DNA of 5,768 nucleotides from Azohydromonas lata NBRC 102462. Lineage in GTDB: Bacteria > Pseudomonadota > Gammaproteobacteria > Burkholderiales > Burkholderiaceae_C. The DNA is taken from NCBI GenBank assembly GCA_945878385.1, contig CAMCTE010000174.1:1-5768 (forward strand). The letters are read 5' to 3'. Below, in pieces: positions 1 to 5,142 of this stretch. Position numbers and translations under genes: made by a program. The notes beneath the pieces are model-generated. The model saw nothing but the letters and a program-made list of their open reading frames with translations. It was not told the DNA's origin and did not search any database. The stretch's first letter is position 1, and every line of letters starts with the position of its first letter.

Positions 1-1150
1 CGTGTGCCATGGGCTTGGCCTTCACCAGGGCCTTGTTCATATAGGCATCGAAGGTCAGTTGCTGCACGTCCTTGTCACGGCAGATGCTGACGAACCGTTC
101 CCGGCGCTTGTCATTGCGGTACCAGAAGTGCTGCATCATGCCCAAGACCCAGAAGACCTTGCCGTGGTCCTTCATGAACCGGCGGCGTGCCAACGCAAGA
201 TCGGCCGCACGGCCGGACGCCAGGAAAGCGTGGGCCGCGTCCGCCGCCAAACGGCCGCCGTACATCGCGTAATAGATGCCCTCGCCCGATGCAGGCGCCA
301 CGACGCCTGCGGCATCTCCGGCCAGCACCACATGGCGTCCGTCGTCCCATCGAGGCAGGGGCTTGAGCGGGATCGGCGCCCCTTCGCGGCGCAGGGTTTC
401 AGTGCCCGCCAAACCGGCAGACTGCCGCAGGTCGGCCACTGCGCCACGCAGTGAAAACCCCTTGTCCGCACTGCCGGTGCCCACACTCATCGTGGCGCCG
501 TGTGGGAACACCCAACCGTAGAAGTCGGGGGACAGTTGCCCACGGTAGTAAACGTCGCAACGCGAAGGGTCGTAATCCGGGTGCCCGGCCTGCGGGGCAC
601 GGATGATCTCGTGGTAAGCGAAGACGTACTTGGTCTTTTCCGCTCCTTCCACGGCTTGGCGCGCGACTTCGGACTTCGCGCCATCGGCGCCAATGACGCA
701 ATGGGCACGAACGGTGCGGTCCACCGAATGTCCATCGCCAGCCCGTTGGCGCTCCTCGAAGTGCACCACGGCAGGTCCATTGGCCGGGCTCTCCACCCTC
801 GTGAAGCGGCCGATTCGGCGGTGTGCGCCGGCCTGCGCCGCGCGCTCACGCAGCCATTCATCGAACACATCGCGGTCCACCAATCCCACGAAGCCACCCT
901 CGATTGGAATATCCACCTTGGCATCCTGCGGCGAAATCATGCGGGCGCACTGGGCACGCGCCACCAACAGGTGCTCGGGGATGTCGAAGTCTCGGATCAG
1001 CCGAGGCGGAATGGCGCCTCCACAGGGCTTGATTCGGCCCATGCGGTCAAGCAGCAGCACGCTGCGGCCTTTGCGCGCGAGGTCATGCGCAGCCGTGGCA
1101 CCGGCCGGGCCTCCACCCACGATCACGACATCATAGAGATCAGCATGCAT
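1..1150 (-). CDS. bchP: Geranylgeranyl (bacterio)chlorophyll reductase BchP, 3'-truncated by the window edge
   Basis: BchP is an FAD-dependent reductase that reduces three double bonds of the geranylgeranyl tail to give phytylated bacteriochlorophyll a, the last step of the pathway, at the membrane. Reading the minus strand from ATG at 1150 gives an uninterrupted frame of 383 residues up to the window edge with no stop. Family members are about 390-400 residues, so only a short C-terminal end should be missing. An N-terminal Rossmann dinucleotide fold is visible: GGGPAG at residues 12-17 and an acidic D35 closing the second strand. The family motif PCGGAIPPRL follows at 42-51, and the second FAD motif LAGDAAGVVAPASGEGI has its GD at 278-279. 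The start is supported by a strong AGGAGGG 4 bases upstream. The gene follows bch2 by 9 bases, in the classic bchG-orf428-bchP order. The related plant/cyanobacterial ChlP and archaeal geranylgeranyl reductases are excluded mainly by context. High confidence. Confidence 0.95.
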   Translation of the reverse strand, partial: MHADLYDVVIVGGGPAGATAAHDLARKGRSVLLLDRMGRIKPCGGAIPPRLIRDFDIPEHLLVARAQCARMISPQDAKVDIPIEGGFVGLVDRDVFDEWLRERAAQAGAHRRIGRFTRVESPANGPAVVHFEERQRAGDGHSVDRTVRAHCVIGADGAKSEVARQAVEGAEKTKYVFAYHEIIRAPQAGHPDYDPSRCDVYYRGQLSPDFYGWVFPHGATMSVGTGSADKGFSLRGAVADLRQSAGLAGTETLRREGAPIPLKPLPRWDDGRHVVLAGDAAGVVAPASGEGIYYAMYGGRLAADAAHAFLASGRAADLALARRRFMKDHGKVFWVLGMMQHFWYRNDKRRERFVSICRDKDVQQLTFDAYMNKALVKAKPMAH

Positions 1151-1154
1151 GGCG

Positions 1155-1161
1155 CCCTCCT
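1155..1161 (-). promoter_or_regulatory. Ribosome-binding site of bchP overlapping the bch2 stop codon
   Basis: The minus strand reads TAGGAGGGCGCCATG: a near-perfect AGGAGGG lies 4 bases before the bchP ATG, and its first AG is the end of the bch2 stop codon TAG. Ribosomes ending bch2 stop on top of this site, which favours translational coupling. It fixes the bchP start at 1150. Confidence 0.85.
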
Positions 1162-2617
1162 AGCTGGCCAATGGTGGTGGCGTCGCAGCAAGGCGCGCCG
1201 GTCTTGTGTGTGGGTTCGCGGTGCCGTGGGTGCTGCGCCCGCCATCCAGGGCCTCCGACATATCAGCTGAAGGCTGCCCCGCCGCAGCAGGCGCAATCTG
1301 GGCGACTTGCCACGCCAACACGGCGGCCCCAACGAACAACAGCGACTCCAATGCAAAGACTCCCGCATAAGCCATGCCGGGGTCTGCGATCAACCAGCGC
1401 GCCACATCACTGGCCGCGGCGCCGGCCAAGCCACCGAGCCCGAAGGCCATGGCCTGCGCAGCGCCCCACAGTCCGACCCGAGTGCCTTCGCGGCGGGCAC
1501 GGCCCTGCCCGGCCAGCCGCATCATGGACGCGATGGCCGCAATGGAGAACATGCCATTGGCCAAGCCCATCAGTGCCACGGTCCAACGAAGCGGCCAGGG
1601 TGGCCCCACCAGGCCAGCGGCCACGAGCAAGGCCAAGGCCAGTGCAGACAGCAAACAACCGCCAACCGACCAGAAGGCCAGGCTGCGCATCCAGCCCCGC
1701 CCCCAGCCGGTGCAACCCGCCACCAGCAGCATGCCTGCGAGAACACCCCCATGCTGCACGCCTGAAAGCGCCGTGGATTCCCCAGGAGTCCAACCAAAAA
1801 CCAGCCCTGCAAAGGGCTCCAGGATCAAATCCTGCGAGCTGTAGGCCAACATGGACAAGAATACGAAGAAGGTGAACCGACGAGCCGCGGGCTCAGCCCA
1901 TACATCGGCCAAGGCCGCCTTGAAGCTCACCACCGTTTGATTCGATTGAACGGATGCTGCATCTGAGTCGCCCGGCTCAACAAGGGCAGCCGACCGGGGC
2001 GGGCCCGAGGGCTCGACGCCCCAAACCGCCAAGGCAGCGACCACGAGCGCCACCAAGGAGACGGTGCCGCTGACCATCAGCAACCGCTCTGGCGAATAGG
2101 GATCCAGCAGCTTTCCCGTCACACCAGCGGTCAAGGCGAATCCAAAGATCATCATCAGCCACACCAGAGTGGCAGCAGGCCCTCGTCGTTCCGGCGCCAC
2201 CCGTTTGGCCAACAGTGTCAACAGCGAAGTCCCACTGGCACTGACGCCCAGGCCAATCATGATGAATGCCACCACCGCCAGAAGGACACCTGCCAGCGTG
2301 CTGGTTTCCAACCAGGTGGTGGCCAGCGCCGCCAAAAGCCCCCCCAGACTCAGCAGTGTCATGCCCCCGAGGATCCAGGGCGTGCGGCGCCCCCCAGTGT
2401 CCGACCCATGCCCCATCCGGGGGCGTGTGATCTGCACGGCGTAATGAAGCGCCACCAACAAACCTGGGAGCAAGGCCGGGAGGGCCAACTCCACCACCAT
2501 CACCCGGTTGAGCGTAGAAGTGGTGAGCACCACCACCGCACCCAAGGTCGTCTGCACAAGACCCAACCTCAGGACACCACCCCAACCGAGAAATTCCGCT
2601 TCGCGCTGTGGGCTCAC
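1160..2617 (-). CDS. bch2: Bch2/PucC/LhaA-family major facilitator membrane protein (orf428 type)
   Basis: This 485-residue, very hydrophobic protein belongs to the PucC family of the major facilitator superfamily, inner-membrane proteins linked to bacteriochlorophyll delivery and light-harvesting complex assembly. Visible marks are the family N-terminus LNRVMVVEL at 36-44, an MFS motif-A-like loop GHGSDTGGRRTPWI at 69-82, and QDLILEPFAGLVFG at 262-275, which is typical of PucC proteins. Hydrophobic segments are compatible with 12 membrane helices, split by a hydrophilic loop at about 202-245. The C-terminal 45 or so residues (from about 440) form a polar Pro/Ala/Thr-rich tail, probably disordered. 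The GTG start overlaps the bchG stop (GTGA) and has GAGGGGG 7 bases upstream. Position between bchG and bchP identifies it as the orf428/bch2 type rather than pucC or lhaA. Family assignment is firm; the exact transported molecule is unknown. Confidence 0.9.
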   Translation of the reverse strand: MSPQREAEFLGWGGVLRLGLVQTTLGAVVVLTTSTLNRVMVVELALPALLPGLLVALHYAVQITRPRMGHGSDTGGRRTPWILGGMTLLSLGGLLAALATTWLETSTLAGVLLAVVAFIMIGLGVSASGTSLLTLLAKRVAPERRGPAATLVWLMMIFGFALTAGVTGKLLDPYSPERLLMVSGTVSLVALVVAALAVWGVEPSGPPRSAALVEPGDSDAASVQSNQTVVSFKAALADVWAEPAARRFTFFVFLSMLAYSSQDLILEPFAGLVFGWTPGESTALSGVQHGGVLAGMLLVAGCTGWGRGWMRSLAFWSVGGCLLSALALALLVAAGLVGPPWPLRWTVALMGLANGMFSIAAIASMMRLAGQGRARREGTRVGLWGAAQAMAFGLGGLAGAAASDVARWLIADPGMAYAGVFALESLLFVGAAVLAWQVAQIAPAAAGQPSADMSEALDGGRSTHGTANPHTRPARLAATPPPLAS

Positions 2618-3507
2618 AAGCCTGCCCCCTCAAACCCGCTGGCCCGCAAGGCGAAGGCGCTGGCCAGCATGCCCAAGACATACAGCAGCACTCCAAAGCC
2701 GCTGTACCAAACCGCGCGCTCTGAAGGCCGCTCGAGGAAACGCTTCATCAGCAGCAACTGCGCCACCAGCATCACCGCCACCAAACCCGCATGCACAGGT
2801 TGCGCCCAGGACAGCAAGGCCACCACCACCACGGCCTGCGGCAGTGCCATTGCCCAACAGGCAACGCGCGCTGCGCGATGCACGCCAAGGCGCACCGGCA
2901 AAGACCCCACGCCCATCTGGCGATCACCCTCGACGGACTTGAAATCGTTGAGCGTCATGATGCCGTGGGCGCCGATGCTGTACAAAGCCGCCAGCAAGAG
3001 AGACCGCCCATCGGGCATGGCCCCTCCGGCCATGACGGCTGCGCCGGTTACCCAGGCCAAGCCTTCGTAGCAGATGCCGCACGCGGCGTTGCCCCACCAC
3101 CCATTGAGCTTCAGGCGCAAGGGCGGCGCGCTGTAGGCCCACGCCAGGGCCAAACCCACCACCGCTGCACCGAAACCCCAAGGCCCCAGCGCAGACGCCA
3201 CCGCCAAAGAGAGCACTGTCCAGATCAGGGCAATGTAGAGGCCCCAGCGCCCGGGCATGCGGCCGGATGGAATGGGGCGCTGCGGTTCATTGATCGCATC
3301 CACGTGCCGATCGAACCAGTCGTTGACCGCCTGGCTGGTGGCGCACACCAGCGGCCCCGCCAACAAGACACCCAGCAAGATCAGCCACCAGCGGTCGCCC
3401 AAGGCGACGCCGGACGCCACGACACCGCAGGCGAAGGCCCACATGGGCGGGAACCAGGTGATGGGCTTGAGCAGCTCGGCGACCGCGGACAGCTGAGGGC
3501 GGGACAT
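2614..3507 (-). CDS. bchG: Bacteriochlorophyll a synthase (bacteriochlorophyllide geranylgeranyltransferase) BchG
   Basis: BchG is an integral-membrane UbiA-type prenyltransferase that esterifies bacteriochlorophyllide a with geranylgeranyl pyrophosphate. With the ATG at 3507 the product is 297 residues, normal for the family. Both Asp-rich, Mg-pyrophosphate-binding motifs are present: NDWFDRHVD at 62-70, followed by INEPQRPIPSGRM at 72-84, and NDFKSVEGD at 187-195, followed by RQMGVGSLPVRLG. YSAPPLRLK at 125-133 is also typical. The rest is a series of hydrophobic helices. An in-frame GTG at 3513 would add two residues, but the sequence AAGGTGG ends directly against that GTG and is well spaced (6 bases) for the ATG at 3507, so I chose the ATG. 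The gene starts a tight bchG-bch2-bchP unit and overlaps bch2 by 4 bases. Upstream lies a candidate PpsR operator. ChlG of cyanobacteria is the nearest alternative and is excluded by context. Confidence 0.95.
   Translation of the reverse strand: MSRPQLSAVAELLKPITWFPPMWAFACGVVASGVALGDRWWLILLGVLLAGPLVCATSQAVNDWFDRHVDAINEPQRPIPSGRMPGRWGLYIALIWTVLSLAVASALGPWGFGAAVVGLALAWAYSAPPLRLKLNGWWGNAACGICYEGLAWVTGAAVMAGGAMPDGRSLLLAALYSIGAHGIMTLNDFKSVEGDRQMGVGSLPVRLGVHRAARVACWAMALPQAVVVVALLSWAQPVHAGLVAVMLVAQLLLMKRFLERPSERAVWYSGFGVLLYVLGMLASAFALRASGFEGAGL
2625..2631 (-). promoter_or_regulatory. Ribosome-binding site of bch2 inside the end of bchG
   Basis: GAGGGGG on the minus strand lies 7 bases before the GTG at 2617. 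It supports this GTG, whose last bases TG plus the next A form the bchG stop codon TGA (2616-2614). The GTGA overlap implies coupled translation of bchG and bch2. Confidence 0.7.
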
Positions 3508-3508
3508 G

Positions 3509-3532
3509 GGCACCCACCTTACGCGGGGTGCC
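3509..3532 (-). promoter_or_regulatory. Leader hairpin presenting the bchG ribosome-binding site
   Basis: On the minus strand GGCACCC (3532-3526) and GGGTGCC (3515-3509) are perfect 7-base complements separated by a 10-base loop, CGCGTAAGGT. The AAGGT of the ribosome-binding site is in the loop, its last GG in the stem, and the ATG starts one base after the stem. In mRNA this could tune initiation. The pairing is seen directly; the regulatory role is inference. Confidence 0.4.
3514..3520 (-). promoter_or_regulatory. Ribosome-binding site deciding the bchG start
   Basis: AAGGTGG on the minus strand, 6 bases before ATG 3507 and 0 bases before the alternative GTG 3513. The spacing favours the ATG. 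The site lies mostly in the loop of a hairpin (see 3509-3532). Confidence 0.65.
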
Positions 3533-3538
3533 GAGAGA

Positions 3539-3556
3539 TGTCAATTCCGATTGACG
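3539..3556. promoter_or_regulatory. Candidate PpsR/CrtJ operator, bchG-proximal
   Basis: The plus strand reads TGTCAATTCCGATTGACG, matching the known PpsR/CrtJ consensus TGT-N12-ACA in 5 of 6 core bases (last A is G), with extended symmetry TGTCAA/TTGACG commonly seen in such sites. It lies 32 bases upstream of the bchG ATG and directly downstream of ppsR itself. Binding is inferred. Confidence 0.6.
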
Positions 3557-3570
3557 ATAGCGATCGTCAA
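3551..3570. repeat. Perfect 8-bp inverted repeat bridging the two candidate operators
   Basis: TTGACGAT-AGCG-ATCGTCAA: both 8-base arms are perfectly complementary around a 4-base centre. The arms are the inner halves of the two candidate PpsR sites plus the ends of the 8-bp spacer, so the symmetry may simply follow from paired operators, or form its own protein-binding site. Confidence 0.7.
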
Positions 3571-3582
3571 TTTATTCTGACG
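3565..3582. promoter_or_regulatory. Candidate PpsR/CrtJ operator, bchG-distal
   Basis: The plus strand reads CGTCAATTTATTCTGACG, with the same 18-bp architecture as its partner: CGT-N12-ACG with symmetric CGTCA/TGACG arms, 4 of 6 core matches. Alone it would be weak. It starts exactly 8 bp after the proximal site ends, the spacing reported for cooperative CrtJ binding at bchC-type promoters. Confidence 0.5.
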
Positions 3583-3612
3583 AATCGGTTCGCTTCGCGC
3601 GCCCAACGAGGC

Positions 3613-5085
3613 TCAGTTCTCGGATTCCTGCTCGCCCACCAAGCCAAAACGCCGCAATTTCACATAGAGCGACTGCCGAGACAGCCCCAGCATTTCCGCA
3701 GCCGATGCGCGATTCCCGCGGGTGAGCTCCAGCGCAGCCTCAATGCAGCACTGCTCTATGAGGTCGGTGGTCTCGCCCACGATTTCCTTCAGCGGCACCC
3801 GCCCGACGAGTTCAGCCATCTGTTCAACCGAACGCGGCAAGGCCGGCACACCTGTTGTTTCTGCAGTGATGCGGCGCCCCACATCGCGGATGGCAAAACC
3901 CAAGGCCGGAGGCTCAGTGCCCGCAACAGAGGCCGCTGAGATCTCCACCTGCGCCGAGAGCCCCAGCCGGCCACGCAAAGTGGTGGAGAACAGCCGGATG
4001 CTTCCGCTTTGGCGAAGATGCGACAGCAACACGCTCTGGTCCACCACCGTGCGGCCGAGCCATCGCTCCAGGGGCTGGTTGTGCACTTGCTCGACCGACG
4101 CCTCCTGGGCCAGTTCGAGGAAGGCATGATTGGCCGATAGCACCTTGCCGCCCATGTCGGTGACGACAAACGCGTCGGGGATGGCCTCCACGACCTGTGC
4201 AAGGCGGGCACGCGATTCATCCCCAACCGGCACGGGCAACATTGCACCATTGACGGGTCGCACCTGCAGCAGGTAGGAAGACCCGCCTTCATGCCGGATC
4301 AGCGTGGCGCGCATCTCGATCTCGATACCGGTGCCTGACAGCATCAGGGCGATGGCATCTCCTCGGCCCGTGGTGCGAACACCGCCCAGGTAGTCGGCAA
4401 GCGTCAGCGCCTGGGATGCCTGCACCAGATCGGGCATCAGACGCCCTTCGAGGCTGTCGTTGACACCCAAGCCGCAGAGCACTCGCGCGGCGGCATTGGC
4501 CTCGGTCACCTTCTGGTTGGCCGTGCCCACCACGAACACACCCTCGGCCACCGAGTCAAACAGCAGACGGTAACGGGTTTCCAGATGGCGCAGGCGCAGG
4601 TAATCCCGCTCCAGGGACAGTTGCGCGCCCACAAGGCGCTGTTGGAGCGATGCCAATTGCCGCATGTCGCGCCCGAAGGCGACCACCTGCCCCATTTCAC
4701 CCAACTGCACCGCCGAGTAGAGCATCGGCACATCGCCGCCCTGCGCAGCCGGGAAGTTGATGTGCCGCCAGCGTCGGGTTCGATGTTGTGAAGCATCCTC
4801 CATCAGCGCCGTGACCTTGCTCCGGCTCTCGGCCGTCACGATGTCGACCCAGGCCTTGCCCTGCCACCGTTGATGGCCGATCAAGCTGAGCTCGGGGTTG
4901 CCCACGGCCACACTCGTGATCAAGCCCTGGCGGTCAATCACCAGAGCGATGTCGGCGGCTGCCGCCAACAACGCAGCCGTGGCATCGGCATCAAGGCCTG
5001 CCAGCGCGTTGAGGGGCACTTCCTGCTGGTTCAACAGAAGATCTCCGTATGCCGGTACGAGCAAGGGGTTGACTCGGTCGTTCAT
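3613..5085 (-). CDS. ppsR: PpsR/CrtJ photosynthesis transcriptional regulator
   Basis: PpsR/CrtJ is a cytoplasmic, oxygen- and light-responsive regulator binding TGT-N12-ACA palindromes before bch, crt and puc genes, usually as repressor and in some species also as activator. The 490 residues show an N-terminal PAS-like domain (about 35-145), a Gln/Leu-rich helical linker (about 146-178), a PAS domain (about 170-278), a second PAS (about 292-402) and a Fis-type helix-turn-helix at about 435-482 (RASAAEMLGLSRQSLYVKL at 459-477, nearly invariant in PpsR). Cysteines are only C204, C446 and C447; C446/C447 lie at the DNA-binding-domain position of the known redox cysteine. I see no cysteine at the end of the first PAS (YLLQVRPV, 271-278). 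The ATG start has no clear ribosome-binding site, so initiation may rely on coupling with aerR 57 bases upstream. The length is slightly above the usual 460-470. Confidence 0.95.
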   Translation of the reverse strand: MNDRVNPLLVPAYGDLLLNQQEVPLNALAGLDADATAALLAAAADIALVIDRQGLITSVAVGNPELSLIGHQRWQGKAWVDIVTAESRSKVTALMEDASQHRTRRWRHINFPAAQGGDVPMLYSAVQLGEMGQVVAFGRDMRQLASLQQRLVGAQLSLERDYLRLRHLETRYRLLFDSVAEGVFVVGTANQKVTEANAAARVLCGLGVNDSLEGRLMPDLVQASQALTLADYLGGVRTTGRGDAIALMLSGTGIEIEMRATLIRHEGGSSYLLQVRPVNGAMLPVPVGDESRARLAQVVEAIPDAFVVTDMGGKVLSANHAFLELAQEASVEQVHNQPLERWLGRTVVDQSVLLSHLRQSGSIRLFSTTLRGRLGLSAQVEISAASVAGTEPPALGFAIRDVGRRITAETTGVPALPRSVEQMAELVGRVPLKEIVGETTDLIEQCCIEAALELTRGNRASAAEMLGLSRQSLYVKLRRFGLVGEQESEN

Positions 5086-5142
5086 CTTGAGCGTCAGTTC
5101 TGTTGCAATGCCGATACTGCCTGGAATGCAAAAGGGGGGCGC
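5086..5142 (-). promoter_or_regulatory. aerR-ppsR gap with a weak PpsR-like palindrome
   Basis: This 57-base gap separates the aerR stop from the ppsR ATG. On the minus strand AGTATCGGCATTGCAACA (5118-5101) fits AGT-N12-ACA, 5 of 6 core bases of the PpsR consensus, but without extended arm symmetry; one such match by chance in this length is not unlikely. A 5-base inverted repeat TTGCA/TGCAA (5103-5107, 5127-5131) is also present. No clear promoter or ribosome-binding site is seen. Confidence 0.25.

Larger units (their letters stand above)
3508..3612 (-). promoter_or_regulatory. ppsR-bchG intergenic control region
   Basis: This 105-base stretch is the largest non-coding part of the window and is AT-richer than its flanks in its middle third. 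It holds two overlapping sets of inverted repeats read as PpsR operators and the leader hairpin. The best -35 match is TTGACA at 3544-3539, lying inside the downstream operator half. Its 17-base spacing lands on TAAGGT (3521-3516), which coincides with the ribosome-binding site, so that pairing would leave almost no leader and is doubtful. I see no convincing sigma-70 -10 box; an atypical promoter, or read-through from ppsR, is possible. No T-tract terminator follows ppsR on the minus strand. Confidence 0.5.

Noticed and set aside
500..1270. 256-codon open frame on the plus strand opposite bchP
   Set aside because: Antisense to a clear bchP with FAD motifs; composition is typical of a GC-rich shadow frame and no family is recognisable.
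1977..2696. 239-codon minus-strand frame overlapping bch2 and bchG
   Set aside because: Alternative frame of the same strand; the PucC-family frame has clear motifs and correct junctions.
3516..3544. TTGACA-N17-TAAGGT as a sigma-70 promoter for bchG
   Set aside because: The -35 is perfect but the -10 matches only 3 of 6 and overlaps the ribosome-binding site, leaving almost no leader.
3551..3576. Intrinsic terminator for ppsR (stem followed by T-rich bases)
   Set aside because: The TTTATT follows the stem only on the plus strand, whereas all genes run on the minus strand, and it is not a proper T-tract. An operator reading fits better.
2791..3939. 382-codon plus-strand open frame spanning bchG, the intergenic region and the ppsR end
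   Set aside because: It runs antisense through two confidently identified genes and the operator region, is rich in His/Arg/Gln as expected of shadow translation, and shows no domain.
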